Shown here: positions 49,244 to 63,027 of the stretch, one piece after another | Layout of the letters: each line of letters begins with the position of its first letter | How positions within the stretch are numbered: position 1 is the stretch's first letter | Assembly (NCBI GenBank): GCA_032207245.1 | Contig: CM063504.1 | Span: 17,771,951-17,835,950 of the forward strand | Reading direction: 5' to 3' | Origin: Pardosa pseudoannulata | Taxonomy: Eukaryota > Arthropoda > Arachnida > Araneae > Lycosidae | Length of the DNA: 64,000 bases | The notes under the pieces: model-generated | Seen by the model: the letters and a program-made list of their open reading frames with translations, nothing else | Database searches by the model: none | Told to the model about the DNA's origin: nothing | Made by a program: the position numbers and the translations under genes

Positions 49244-49323
<80 letters not shown>

Positions 49324-49345
49324 CATATATACATATATATATAAT
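48758..49345. repeat. Duplicated unit plus long (TA)n tracts
   Basis: TAGTGTTATTCGTTTAGTGT ... TTTTTCTTATACAATGTACA ... ATACAGAT at 48760-48820 recurs at 49187-49246 with few changes, and each copy is followed by a (TA)n tract. The first tract (about 48848-49165) has higher-order repeats of ATGTATTTATATAATTATTT, seen three or more times. Confidence 0.85.
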
Positions 49346-50522
49346 TTTTCTCTGAAACACAAGAAATCTGCACATTCTTTACCATTAAAAGTAATCAAAC
49401 TAAAGTCTTGTCAACATGTACGTGTTGAAAAATCAGCAGATTCAGTTTAGAATTCCTATTCCTGATGAAGAAATGCGTGGATAACTCGTTTGACATCAAT
49501 ATTCTTTTCACCCTATTAAAAGCCATATCGCAAATCAACCTAAGCTAAAATAAATCGGTTCAAAACTCCTCGATGTAACACAAGAAATCTGTCCAATCTT
49601 TACCAGTAAAGGGAATCATAAACTGCATTTTCATATGTGTTAAGGTCTTTACAAGGAAAAAAAATGCATACCTTTGCGATTTTTTTATTTAGTTTTTTTA
49701 GGATTTAGTTTATTTACTATAGCTTTATAATTATTATAATACATTTTATAAATTCTCTATTATTATCAAAGTTTTTTCTTCTATTAAACAACTCTATATG
49801 TTACGTGACTCACTGAAATACATCATCATTGTGAATAGTTAAGATCAGTTTTTAAGATATTAATCAGAATACTAACAAATAGAAAGCCTTTTAAAATCAT
49901 TGGCTGAAAATCAAAAGTTTAAGTGGAGAGAAAAATTTCTCCCTATGTCAATTTGGCTGTAATTCATTTTCTGGTGTCAAAAACTGTTCCTAAACCATTT
50001 AATGTGGTTAAATGGACGTAGTAAGGTACTTCTATTGTTAATAAGAAAAGATTTTGATTCATAGCCAAAAAACAAGGGTAAAAAACTATACTAGCTGTGC
50101 CATATGCTCGAAACACTGATTTTTTTTTTACGTTAGCCTTTAAAGAATGTAATATAACTTTGGCGGGTTATTCCCGCACGAAACTTCTCCTAAATCTGAA
50201 CATATGCAGTGGAATGTTCAACTCTGAGCAATTGTCCTCTGTTCTGAAAAATTTAACCGATTGCTTCGGGCTACAAGATACAAACGTCAGTTTGAAATTT
50301 ACCTATGTGATTAAATATGACAAAATCCCGTATTATCTTAATGTTTGTTTCAGATTTTAAGAATATATAATGAGTAGAAGTTCTACTCAAATTGATCAAA
50401 TTCTTGGAGAAATAAACAGAACGTGAACGATTCTTAAAACCAATTATGTATTTCATCGTATTTTGGTTGCGATGTGTTCTATTTCTTCTGACAGAAGAAA
50501 TAAGAAATTATAACAGATCGGT
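49346..50522. repeat. AT-rich DNA with a short direct duplication
   Basis: GAAACACAAGAAATCTGCAC ... TTTACCATTAAAAGTAATCA (49352-49398) is echoed at 49570-49618 (GTAACACAAGAAATCTGTCC ... TTTACCAGTAAAGGGAATCA). Nothing else recognised; the frame 50097-50360 has no known domain. Confidence 0.5.
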
Positions 50523-52050
<1,528 letters not shown>

Positions 52051-52051
52051 A

Positions 52052-52515
52052 CTAGACGACCCGACAGACGCTGTCCTGTCTTAACGCTGCAAATCTAATA
52101 ATTATAAGATGTTTTTAAATAAATGATAAATTGTACCTTTTTAATGGAAAAGTAAGGAAAACAATTATTTTAAAGTTACTTGACGCCCCCACGCGTAGAG
52201 TCATCACAAACATAATTAGATTAAATTAAAATTTTCACATCGCCTGTACGATGATTCCATTCTGGGGCTTCTCGTACTAAAGCCCATTGCGCTGATCACA
52301 GCGAAGGGTTTCAAGCGACACTCTAATAATCCCTATAAACGAGCTACTCTGGATTTTTAATTTAAAAAAGCATTTTCTATCGGATTAAATTGTGAATTTA
52401 AACCTTTCTAGAATCATCTTCATTGCATACACAAAATTTCATCCAAAACAGTCCAGCCGTTTAGGAGGTGCTTTATTACAAACACACGGACAGAAGAATT
52501 TTATGTATAAAGATA
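52052..52515 (+). repeat. Interspersed repeat resembling a retroelement 3' tail
   Basis: The segment begins CACTAGACGACCCGACAGAC GCTGTCCTGTC and ends with AAATTTCATCCAAAACAGTC CAGCCGTTTAGGAGG, ACACACGGACAGAAGAATTT and TGTATAAAGATATATA. Repeats with this kind of start and an 'aatttcatc...gtccagccgttt...tataaagat' ending are common in arthropod genomes. I recall the pattern but cannot assign the class from this single copy. Confidence 0.45.
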
Positions 52516-53204
52516 TATACTAATGACTATTATTAGACTTGTTTGAGTTAGGAAAATACATGTGACGAAATTTTTATTATTATCTGTTAACTATTACATT
52601 TACTTACAATGACATGACCTTTTAAAAACCTTTTTATCTTTAAAGATGATAGATGACTGTAAGCTCAAACGTTCAATATCCAAACTGTGTTTAAATATTT
52701 AAAAGAATAAAGCTTACATATTTAAGTATTCTTTAAAATTTTACAAAGTACTTTCTGAATTTCTTTCCATTGAAGTTTAGAAAAATTTACAGTAACACCT
52801 GTTCTGTTTACATGATGATGAAAGGACCTAAAAAATATTATTTTATGTGGAATACCTTTATAGGCAGTTTAAATATTTGCATGTTGAGCCTTTGTGTATA
52901 TAGCCGTAAAGTATTATGTTGGGTTGCATACAGAGATCTAATTTAGTTTTATTTAAGTGATTTAACAGGTGAGGATTATAACAGATTTGCTACATTTTGG
53001 TGATTTTGTATAAAATAAATAAAGTATTCCGAGGAAATAAAAAAATGTCATTACAGGCAGTTTATTTTTATACGCAGGTATCACTGTATAAAGCTACTGT
53101 TAACATTTTAGAATCAAATTTAGTATTTATCGGGACAGACAATTCATTCCATATATAAAGGGGAAATATTATTAAAAAAAATATTATTCATTTTCTATTG
53201 TTAG
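52516..53204. other. Nothing recognised
   Basis: AT-rich DNA, no supported feature. Confidence 0.5.
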
Positions 53205-53215
53205 CGCCGAACGAT

Positions 53216-53380
53216 TGTTAGAGTGCTGGCTTTCGGTACCGGAGTTCGTGGGTTCGAATCCCACTGTGGCATGGATGTTCGTAGCCGTTCGGAATCGGCT
53301 TTAAGCTGTAGGTCCCAGTCTCATTAGCCCTCGTATTGCAAAAAGTAGACCGTAGCACTTCAAACCGAATCAAACCAAAC
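53216..53380 (+). repeat. SINE-A (tRNA-derived), A-box deletion
   Basis: The B box GGGTTCGAATCCC and body match consensus, but the head reads GCCGAACGATTGTTAGAGTG, having lost about 9 bases of the A-box region. A target duplication CTATTGTTAGC (53205-53215) / CTATTGTCAGC (53381-53391) has one mismatch. Confidence 0.92.
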
Positions 53381-53435
53381 CTATTGTCAGCAGCACTGTT
53401 ACGCATTTAAAGTCATATTTTGCTAAATTACATTT

Positions 53436-53787
53436 TTATTATTATTTCCAAAGCGGGGTCTCTTGCCTTTATAGCAAACTTCCATTCCCATTAACCTGTT
53501 GAGTATTTTATTATAAGAGCACCATATATGGAACCAATATTACTCCCTACGGACAACACAGGCAAATAAAGTGTATCCTCATAATTTAAAATCAGGAACC
53601 AACGTAAAGACACCCCCCAGGATCAGTCTGCCATCTCCAGAAGTATCGTTTGAACTTTGGGAGCATTTCGACCACAAATCTACTTTATGTCCCCCAGCCA
53701 TCATTAATAAATACGGGGGAGGGGGTTGAATGGCTCGAGCCTCGACTTCGCAACCCTATGGTTACAATATCAATGCCTTTGCTCCAG
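53436..53787 (-). repeat. SINE-B (tRNA-derived), long-tail form
   Basis: Minus-strand copy with a TTATTATTATTTCC tail, ACTCCCTACGGACAACACAG, CTGCCATCTCCAGAAGTATC, CCCCCAGCCATCATTAATAA and a truncated head (CAATGCCTTTGC). A perfect 10-bp target duplication AATTACATTT lies at 53426-53435 and 53788-53797. Confidence 0.88.
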
Positions 53788-53846
53788 AATTACATTTATA
53801 CAATAATTATTTCCTCTGGAAATCATTTAATGTTGTATGTCGATTG

Positions 53847-54364
53847 TTAACACATTGCATGCGGGACACGTACTAGTACGTTTTCTGACGATTGATACTT
53901 GAGCTCGAGACACATACTAGTACGAGCTAGTGTAACAACATGATTTGCTTGTGAGTACAAAAGTAACGATATATAAAGGAAAATGAAGCCGAATGTTCTT
54001 GTGTACTACATAGATTCTGCAAAAATTTAGACAAATAAAAACTAGTTTTTACATCAGTCGATGAGGAACCACAGAAAGGGAAGGTTGATTAAAAAATCAA
54101 TTTAGATTTAAAATTAATATTTTATTTATCCTTGCGAAAATGATATTATGTATATATATTTAATATAATATCTATTACATATATATTTGTTTATTTGTCT
54201 ATTTATATATTTGTTTATACATTTCAATATAAAATGCGAAAAGTTGGTTAAAAAAGGATATAATTTTCGATCTATTGGGATTTAACTGAATAACTAAATT
54301 TACGAGCAAAACGCCCGCTCCCGGTACAATTCCGCTGCGAAATGTACCGCACTTAATGTGTTAA
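53847..54364. mobile_element. TTAA-flanked MITE (piggyBac-type ends), family T3
   Basis: TTAACACATTGCATGCGGGA on the left and, read inward, TTAACACATTAAGTGCGGTA on the right, bounded by TTAA. Inside the left end ACGTACTAGTACGT is a perfect palindrome and recurs as CATACTAGTACG at about 53911-53922, the same subterminal-palindrome design as the other TTAA elements but with a different sequence. No coding sequence. Length 518 bp. Confidence 0.83.
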
Positions 54365-56317
54365 CAGTTTTCCCAAAAAAATGTTGCAAATACGCCAATG
54401 CGCAAAAGCCATAAAATAAAAGAAATAAGTGCATTTAAGCTACCAGATTAAAAACTACAATTTATCTTTTATCCAATGCAGTAGCTTAAAATTGATAATC
54501 ATACATTTGTGTGGGACAACAGGTAACATCCATCATAATTCAGTGAAGTTTAAAAACCGATTTTTAAGTCGAAATCTGCTTTTTCTTGAGTTTTCTGTAG
54601 ATTTTAAGGCATGAACGTTACAAAGCGTTTTAGTAAATTTTAAACCTACAGTTATGAAAATTTGTACACCTTCTGCATTTTTATTAATCAAAATTTTTTT
54701 AAAAGTTTTAATTTGAACCTAAATTTAAACAATTCAGAACAAAAGAACAATTTTCCCACCTTCTTAAATTCTTAGAAATATACTATTTTTATCACATCAA
54801 CTATTTATTTCTTAAAAAGTAATCAAGACTGCTAAAATAATATAGCTTAAGTTCCATCTGGTGCTGATAATTTAATAAAACATTTGTTTCATTGTGCCTT
54901 TTCAATGTCAAGTTGAAAATAAAGTTGGATTGTGCAAGTACATATTCTAAAATTTAACTTTAAACAATGATATTTGACTCTTAATTTGACAAGATGTTTT
55001 TTCAAATATTTTTTAATTTCTGTTATTTTCCCATGTCTGTATAGACATTAAGATCTCTGTAAAATAAAAAAAATATATATCACTTTCCATTTTTGAGATA
55101 ATTAATGTCCCCTGAAGCAAACACTGACAATTATGTTATATAGTAGTTATAAATATATATGTCCGGTGTAGAGGCCAGACTTAGCCAAATTAAGGGTTAA
55201 ATTTCATTATATTTCATTAATTTCTAGTCCCTATGCTGTGTTTTCAATCACATCTTTCAAAGGTTAAAAGAGTTTTAATTTCGTTTTAAAAACCGTACTC
55301 ATTCAATTTATATTTTGTAAGATATGTGAAACCAACAATTGCAAACTTTTTCTATCCACATTCTATGTTTAAATCTTTAGGTCTCCCGTGTTGTTATGAT
55401 ATACATTAGATATAAAGCTTTAAATTTCATACGTCTAACTGAAAAAGATAATTAAACTTACGAAGCTACAACAAATTATTTTCTGCTTAAAATATAGTTT
55501 ATTGTGTATAACATGTGATGCACAAGCGTATAGAGAAATAGATGTGTATATCATTTGAGATGTACAGAATGGATAAAGGGTAAAGGATATTGAAACCCTT
55601 AAAAGAAAAATATTTCTTGATTTTTTTTTATGTGTGTACGTTACAAGATACGTTAACAAGAAAATACCAGAAAAGCCATTAGTCAAAATTGTAACGGACA
55701 GACAATTTCTGCATGGGGAAAAAGTAAAATTGATCGTAAGCATATTCATAAGTGCGATGGCTTTATTTTTCTCTTACAGAAATCTCAGATAAATTAATTT
55801 TCCTTTTAACATATTAATAACAAAATTATTAAGTGTGAAAATTGTAGAAGTGTCCCTAACCAATTTGTGAAGCATTGAAAGCAAAAGGATCAAAACAAAC
55901 GGACTACATAAAAATATTAAAAACCTTTTAGCAAGCTTTGTGTCGTCCTTGGAACGAAAATCGAATTTATCGAAGGTACAGCACCGAAGCTTTCATTGTC
56001 AGACTTATTTCGTGTTCGCAGCCTGACATATCCAAACAAAATTTCCTTTTCCCGGAAGGTATCAAAGACTTATGAATCAATATAAGCTGCTTTGTTTCGG
56101 AATATATTTTTGCACTTATGTAAACAGCATTTATATTCTTCATAGTGGTAATAGTCTACTTTAAATAACTATGAGAAAAAATCAGAAGAAGCTGTGATGG
56201 TTGAATAAATAATAGCTAGAAAGCCAGGAAGAGCATTCCAGTAGAAAGTAATTTAAATAAACACGAAAATAAGTTTAAAAACAAACATTACAGATTCTTA
56301 TCTGAAGAGGTGAATTC
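54365..56317. other. Nothing recognised
   Basis: About 1.95 kb of AT-rich DNA. The minus-strand frame 55749-55435 (104 codons) has no recognised domain. Confidence 0.5.
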
Positions 56318-56430
56318 TAAAACAGGGAGGGAAACTTTTCAACCACGGAGGGCCACATCGTGTGTTAGCACATAGGCCTCGGGCCGCACTCATTTCATAG
56401 ACACGTTTTCTGAGGAGAGGAGTAAAAATT
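56318..56430 (+). mobile_element. hAT-type terminal fragment
   Basis: CAGGGAGGGAAACTTTTCAA, CCACGGAGGGCCACATCG and CCTCGGGCCGCACTCATTTC match the general form of hAT ends (CAGGGGT...CAAACTTTT...gcgggccgcac). Only one end is seen. Confidence 0.5.
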
Positions 56431-56545
56431 ATTATTCTGCCTCCATCCGCAACATGTAAATATTGAATAAGACTTTTTTAATTGAATCGACTAATCAAAA
56501 TCATTATTATTTTAACAGTTCGTGATTAGAAATAACTAATAGAAT

Positions 56546-57294
<749 letters not shown>

Positions 57295-57371
57295 CATTTA
57301 TTTCAAATATATAGAAATAATTTACGATCATTTCAATTTTAATTGATTGTTTTGGTTTAATTGATTGTAAG

Positions 57372-57480
57372 CTGTAGCCCAGGGGACAATTTCGGTTACG
57401 GATTAAAAAGGGGAAAGCAAAAGGAAGCGGGAATTTTTAGCCCTTGACTTAAGATTTGAAAACCATTGAGAATTTACTCG
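57372..57480 (-). repeat. Module M2 fragment
   Basis: GGATTAAAAAGGGGAAAGCA, CCCTTGACTTAAGATTTG and AAAACCATTGAGAATTTACT match the inverted left part of 37326-37410. It lies beside a (TA)n tract, like the other M2 copies. Confidence 0.6.
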
Positions 57481-58214
57481 GGGTGTCTTAGGGGTTTTAT
57501 TCAAAATGCCTACATTAGTTTCCCGATCCAGTTTACTTTACCTAATATAGGTAGTAACAATTCAAGCATATAAAAGTAGATATAAAAATGTACATATGTG
57601 CACATTTGTGGATAAATACACATATCCCTCTTCTTCAAATCTCCAAAAATCTTCAGTTCTCCTTACTTCAAATTTGCTTCGTTTTTCTTTAAAACATTGC
57701 AAAAATAAAAGTCCTTATTCACCGGAACAAAATTTAAATTTTTCCTACCTAAATAATATCCCGGCAGTTCTACGCACAAGTTTTACTGATTTAGTTGCAG
57801 CTAATGGGTCTTTTATGTACTTGAACGCGTCAAACTGCTTTGAATTATAGGTAGACGTAAGACTTTTCAAGGTGATGCACCGTTTGGAGATCACATTTAA
57901 TTTGCCCTTGAAATATTCCAGAAATTTCTGTGACTAACGGGCTGAAATATGTAAGGATTCTTTTACAAAAAGAGGCTACGAAATGTCTATAAATATTTTT
58001 AAAATATTTTGTTAGTGTAAAGTATCTTTGGAGCTTTGATTTTGCAGTAATGACTGGAATAAAATTCTGTTTTGAATATAATTTTTGTAAGCTTAAAGAC
58101 ACATCCATATTACGGCTCAACAAAATTAAAAAATAATTACAGTTATTTGAAATAAAAAGTTACTATTGCTGAACTGAATTAAAATATATTTTACTAAGTA
58201 AATTAGTTTTAGGT
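57481..58214. other. Nothing recognised
   Basis: AT-rich; frames 57596-57850 and 58123-57845 overlap on opposite strands and neither has a recognised domain. Confidence 0.45.
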
Positions 58215-58395
58215 GACTGTTTGTTTAATATGGTACTAAATACCGTAATAAATTGTACTATAATAAATTTTATGCTATAATAATTAATAGGCTACCAAAT
58301 TTATATGGGAAACGTATTAACCATTATAATTTCAGGAAAGACATAAAGCCTTTTTTAATTATATCAGTACGTAAAACTTTATTTTTAATTATATA

Positions 58396-59331
58396 CAGTG
58401 AAACCTCTCTGAGCGGCCACCCCTCCGTTCCGAGAATATTTGGCAGCTTAGAGGGGTTGACCGCTCTGAAGGGTTTTATTTACTATTATAAGATAATTAC
58501 TATAATGCGTAATATAAACAAGTTTGACATATATTCCTTATGTAAATGAAATTTAAAACTTAAGAGAAACTGGTACTTTATTTCATGCTTCTTTGCATTT
58601 TTTTAAAGTAAAATTCTACAATTTGTTTCCGTTTGTTCTGTAGTCTTCGTACTCCTTCAAAATCAAATTATTTTCTTTAATGACTTTGTTGATTTCCGTT
58701 CTCCCGCAGTTAAAAAATTCATCTAACTTTCTTGCCGATTTGCTATTCTCATATTCAAGCAGCTCTGCTCGAGATTTAGAAAAACGCATTTTGACATCGT
58801 TGCTACTCAGATACTGACAAACTAATGAAATGAAACGGGCTTGAATGACAGTTTTGCTGACAGAGGTGCAATTCTTCCTTAACTTTACCGATTGGAATTC
58901 CAAACAAAGGCCCTAGGTCACCTTCAACGGTTGATTGTCCAGTTCCTCCCTCACCTTCTATAGAAGGTGCAATGGGGATTCCCTATCTGAAGGGTGTGGG
59001 GAGAATACAAAAGTGATAGCACATTTATTCTTTCTTAGAAAGGGGGGGGGACCGCGGGAATGGATTTCTCAAGTTATTCCTTTGTCTTATATCCGACCAT
59101 AAACCTAACCTTGAGTTTTTACGCTCAAAATTAAAGCATAGAGTGAAGTAGAATTTCCCGAAAAATCAAGGAGGCAATCCCACTTGGTGGAAGTTTAGAA
59201 GGGGTCGGGTGGCCGCTGATAAAGGTTATTTTACCATTAGGTCTATGAGTCGAAAAGTCCGTGCCATGAAAAATTGGTCATTTAGAAGGGTGACTGCTAT
59301 ACAGGGGTGGCCGCTCGAAGAAGTTTCACTG
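58396..59331 (-). mobile_element. pogo/Tigger-like element inserted in unit 1
   Basis: The ends CAGTGAAACCTCTCTGAGCG and, read inward, CAGTGAAACTTCTTCGAGCG both continue into GCCACCCCT. TA flanks both sides (58394-58395 and 59332-59333). The minus strand retains a transposase N-terminal frame. Unit 2 of the tandem duplication has no such insertion at the matching point (near 60348-60358), so the empty site is visible. Length 936 bp; the catalytic part is deleted. Confidence 0.9.
58616..58903 (-). pseudogene. pogo/Tigger transposase N-terminal HTH fragment
   Basis: Residues about 46-90 read AELLEYENSKSARKLDEFFN, then CGRTEINKVIKENNLILKEY. This matches the CENP-B N-terminal/psq-type helix-turn-helix of pogo and Tigger transposases, in which an E-x-G-x-S-x-x-x-LA segment precedes FNCGRTQI. 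In the family this domain binds the element's ends. The second DNA-binding domain and the DDE region are missing. The frame ends at DYRTNGNKL. Its position inside TA-flanked inverted ends supports the call. Confidence 0.82.
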
Positions 59332-59971
59332 TATATGAAATGATAGACAAACCGGACCCATATTTATAAGGTAATACCTCTTTTGAATTGCCCCTATTAT
59401 TTTTCTCATCCCGGGCATACTAGGCGGACAAGTGTCCAGTTAATCTTCTGTCATGAATAAATACATCATTCCTTGTTGCCGAACGCAAATCATCTCATCA
59501 AAATCAGGACAAAATCCGGAAAAATATGAACCAGACAGTGTCAGAATGCTCTCTGCGTAGAACTCGCAAAGCCAACCTTAAGCGAGAGAGAACCAAGTAC
59601 CACGTGGGGTTTAAGTCTGGTGGGAAAATGCTCATACAAAAATTATTTTCTTAAAGAGAGTGATTTTTGACTACAGACATCTGCCAAAGTGTGACGTTCA
59701 GGATAACTATTATTGCTGATCGTTACAGAGTTTTCCTGTGAGTTTTATTACTTTCTTATTAAAAATACCAGAAATAGATAGAACTTTTAGCTTTGAGGAT
59801 CAGAGAAAGAACTTCGGGGTTCGACAGAAGGAATGAAAACTTCCTCGTTCGAATTTGATGGCTCGGAAAATAGGATTAATATAAAGAGGAGAAATTAAGA
59901 TTTAGAATAATAACTGGGGAAAAAGGATAATTTTGGATAGAATTTAGGGGCTTAGATATTGATATCATTAC

Positions 59972-59972
59972 G

Positions 59973-60042
<70 letters not shown>
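59972..60042. repeat. (CA)n(TA)n(GT)n compound microsatellite in unit 1
   Basis: About 18 bp CA, 28 bp TA and 25 bp GT. The matching site in unit 2 (about 60996-61026) has only CATATATATGTGTGTGTATA, so the array differs in length between units. Confidence 0.95.
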
Positions 60043-60043
<1 letters not shown>

Positions 60044-60170
60044 AATTTATTTGACTCCTTGTGATATTATTGATATTAGCTACATTTTGTAACTTTAATA
60101 TGCTATAGAAGACATGATAAATTAAATAAAAAATACTGATTGGTTTTGAAAAGGGTGAATATTATAACAT

Positions 60171-61155
60171 GACTGTTGGTTTAATATAGTACTAAATACC
60201 ATAATAAATTATACCATAATAAATTATATGCTATAATAAATAATATGCCACCAAATTTATATGGGAAACGTATTAACCATTAAAGTTTCCGGAAAGACAT
60301 AGAGCCTTTTTGAATTATATTAATACGTAAAACTTTATTTTTAATTATATATATATATGATAAGATAGATAAACTGGACCCATATTTATAAGGGAAACCC
60401 CTTTTGAATTGTCCCTATTATTTTCCTCATCCCGGGCATACTGGGCTACCAAGAGTCCAGTTAATTTTCTATCATGAATAAATACATCACTCATCGTGGA
60501 CAAACGTAAATTTTTATTTCATCTCATCAAAATAGGGATAAAATCTGGAGAAATCTGAACCAGACAGTGTCAGAATGCTCTCTGCGTAGATCTCACAATG
60601 CCAACCTTGAGCGAGGGAGAACCAAGTACCATGTGGGGTTTAAGTCTGGTGGGAAAATACTGAGACAACAATTAATTTCTTAAAAAGTGATTTTTGACTA
60701 CAGACATCTACCAAAGTGTGACATTCAAGGAAAACTATTATTGCTGATCATTACTGAGTTTTCCTGGAAGAGTTATTACTTTCTTATCAAATATACCAGA
60801 AATAGATAGCATTTTTAGCTTTGTGGATCAGAGAAAGAATTTCGGGGTTCGGCTGAAGAAATGAAAACTTCCTCGTTCGAATTTGATGGCTCGGAAAATA
60901 GGATTAATATAAAGAGGAAAATTAAGATTTAGAATAATGAATGGGGAAAAGGAATAATCTTGGATAGAATTTAGGGGCTTAGATATAGATATCATTACAT
61001 ATATATGTGTGTGTATATATCTATACAATTTATTCGAATCCTTGTGATATTATTGATATTAGCTACATTTTGAAATTGTAATATACTATAGAAGACATGA
61101 AAGATTAGATAAAAAAAACTGATTGGTTTTGAGAAGGGTGATTATTATAGCATAT
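60171..61155 (+). repeat. Tandem segmental duplication, unit 2
   Basis: Directly follows unit 1 in the same orientation, about 0.98 kb. It lacks the pogo-like insertion and has only a short microsatellite. Differences are scattered substitutions and small indels, so the duplication is not recent. Confidence 0.92.
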
Positions 61156-61864
61156 AATAATTATTCTTTTATAGAGTTTAAGATTATCTTGTTCATTTAC
61201 TTATTTTATTCAAAGAAAGTATTTTGAGTTTTTCTTTTCATTTATATGAGAAAAAAATAATTTCCAAAAGTTTTTTTCTTTTCAAATTCTTTAAAATACC
61301 TTATTGTTTACCGATTTTATTTATTTACTCTTTTTGTGAGTTCGTTAACATTAGTTTTAAAACTTACTTTTCTTTTTCAGTATTGCTAACATTTTCCTTT
61401 GAATTTATCTTATACAACTAATTGTGACACGAATAAGTCTTTTTTTTTCAAAATACGATCGTTAAAGTGTTATCGAAAATATTATCACTTTTTTTAGTAG
61501 ACCGATATATTGATCGATACATTTTAAAGCGAGTGACAGTGAAGGATACCGTAAGTTTTATTTCATAACTGATAAAAATAGCTCCTATTCGGTAATTTAT
61601 TGGTGTTATGTTTTGCCGAGATATAATCAATGAACGGATAATTTAAAGAGCTACTGCCCATTATATTTGTGCATTTTTGTAGATGTAAGTGAGTGAATGT
61701 TTATATACCGGTATTTGTTTATACGTTTAGATGTTTGAATAAGGTTTTCGTTACTTATATTCATATTGGGACAAATATTAAAAGTTTTGAAACAAAGATT
61801 CAGTATTGCTATATAAACGATTACACATGGATAAAAATATTAATTTTTTTTTTCGTTTTTCCAG
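61156..61864. other. Possible intron: no gene, pyrimidine-rich
   Basis: AT-rich, T-rich sequence leading into a strong polypyrimidine tract before the splice acceptor at 61863-61864. Short frames have no recognised domain. Confidence 0.35.
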
Positions 61865-62024
61865 ATGGAATATCGAAACAACTTGGATGTGTTTTTGCAT
61901 CCTGAAAGCTGCTATCATGCCTGCAGCGCGGGTATCGCCAGCTACCACTAATCACCAGAACGGTCATCGAAAGACGCTGCAGAGCTCTGGAGAGAGCTCC
62001 AGCTCAGAATGCCCCTCACTACAG
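61865..62024 (+). CDS. Candidate host exon (possible 5' coding exon)
   Basis: A GC-richer block of 160 bp is bounded by a strong acceptor (an unbroken run of T, then CGTTTTTCCAG ending at 61864) and a consensus donor (CAG followed by GTAAAG at 62025). An ATG at 61917 opens a frame of 36 codons that ends in phase with the donor: MPAARVSPATTNHQNGHRKT and then LQSSGESSSSECPSLQ. The Ser-rich, presumably disordered stretch fits the N-terminus of a signalling or nuclear protein, but I do not recognise the gene. The next exon would lie beyond the window or be unrecognised. The frame is also open upstream of the ATG within the exon, so the start is not certain. A decayed duplicate lies at 63250-63400, which could mean the exon belongs to a repeat. 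Confidence 0.45.
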
Positions 62025-62152
62025 GTAAAGAAGCTTTTTAGTTTCAATGTTCTTTCCCAATCAATTGTAGCTAATATCAATGTAGGGATGTGAACTAAGA
62101 TGCGACGATTTGAATCCGATTGGTTTTAACACACAAATATTTATTTGAGATA

Positions 62153-63027
62153 CGAGGGTCACTCTGAAATTTTTGAGATACAACTAGGATTTTGAAGTAT
62201 ACTTACAAAATTTTAAGTTTGTTCAAAGTAGTCTCCTCCAGTATCAATGCACTTTTGTAGACGAATTTTTCATAGATTAAATTCCTCAAGCCATTAATTT
62301 CTTGGAATAGATGAAAAATGCATTTATAGCCACTCAATCTCTTCTTCTAAATGAAAACACCGTCCACATAAGTTCTTGTTTAGATTAAAGAATAACCAAA
62401 AGTCACTCATAGCTAGATAACGTGAATACGGTGGATGTTCTATCACTTTAATTTCTTTTTGTTTAAGAAACTCAACTGTTAATCCGTCTATATGTGAAGA
62501 TGCATTGTCATGGTGAAACATTAGTCCCCTAACATTCATTTCTTGTAGAATTTGTGAAAGACATTTAGTGGTATACCAGTTTGCTGTTACTGTCTTCTGT
62601 CCTTCCAACTTGATGGCTTTGACCAATCCTGTACTTCTGAAGAAAACGGCTTCACTTTTTTCAGTGCACGTTGTTTTTTCATCACTGTCGGTTTGGGATC
62701 ATCTTCAAAAACCCATACTTTGCTTTCTTGACGTGTTGGAAAGTCAAAAAACGGTATGTACGTTTCATGATGCGGTGGCCATCCTCATTTAGCAATTTTA
62801 TAGTTTCTTTACTGATTCTGACACGGCGATTTCATAGAGCGAAAATATTCTCGCGTCAACTCCATTTTCCCTTTTGTTTAAAATTTATTCTATGCTAAAC
62901 AAGTTGAAGTAAAGCAATAAAAAATTGTCCGCTGTGTTAAAATACTTTGTATTTTAAAATTAAACCGTTATTTTTATTTTGTAAATTCTAGTCTGCGAGT
63001 ATCTCAAAAATTTCAGAGTAATCTTCG
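62153..63027 (-). mobile_element. mariner-like transposon, decayed
   Basis: Ends CGAGGGTCACTCTGAAATTT (left) and, read inward, CGAAGATTACTCTGAAATTT (right) both continue into TTGAGATAC, giving inverted ends of about 29 bp. TA flanks the left end (62151-62152); the right flank reads TG. The minus strand encodes a broken mariner transposase. Length 875 bp against about 1.3 kb for intact elements. It separates the candidate exon from its decayed duplicate. Confidence 0.92.
62324..62626 (-). pseudogene. mariner transposase fragment with DD34D signature
   Basis: The frame contains GLMFHHDNASSH, holding the second catalytic Asp, and HPPYSRYLAMSDFWLF, holding the third. Exactly 34 residues lie between them, which is the DD34D spacing of mariner transposases. 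The proline-aspartate of the usual YSPDLAP motif is replaced by R and Y, so the block is mutated. Upstream on the minus strand a different frame reads KVWVFEDDPKPTVMKKQRAL, the preceding mariner segment, so a frameshift lies near 62630. The first catalytic Asp and the N-terminal HTH are degraded by stops and deletion. Confidence 0.92.

Larger units (their letters stand above)
58215..60170 (+). repeat. Tandem segmental duplication, unit 1 (with insertion)
   Basis: Unit 1 and unit 2 (60171-61155) match in order: GACTGTTTGTTTAATATGG, CCAAATTTATATGGGAAACG, ATCCCGGGCATACT, CCAGACAGTGTCAGAATGCT, GTGGGGTTTAAGTCTGGTGG, CCTCGTTCGAATTTGATGGC and CTGATTGGTTTTGA. Without the 936-bp insertion unit 1 is about 1.02 kb. 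The CCCTATTATTTTTCTCATCC region also resembles the outer end of module M1. Confidence 0.92.
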
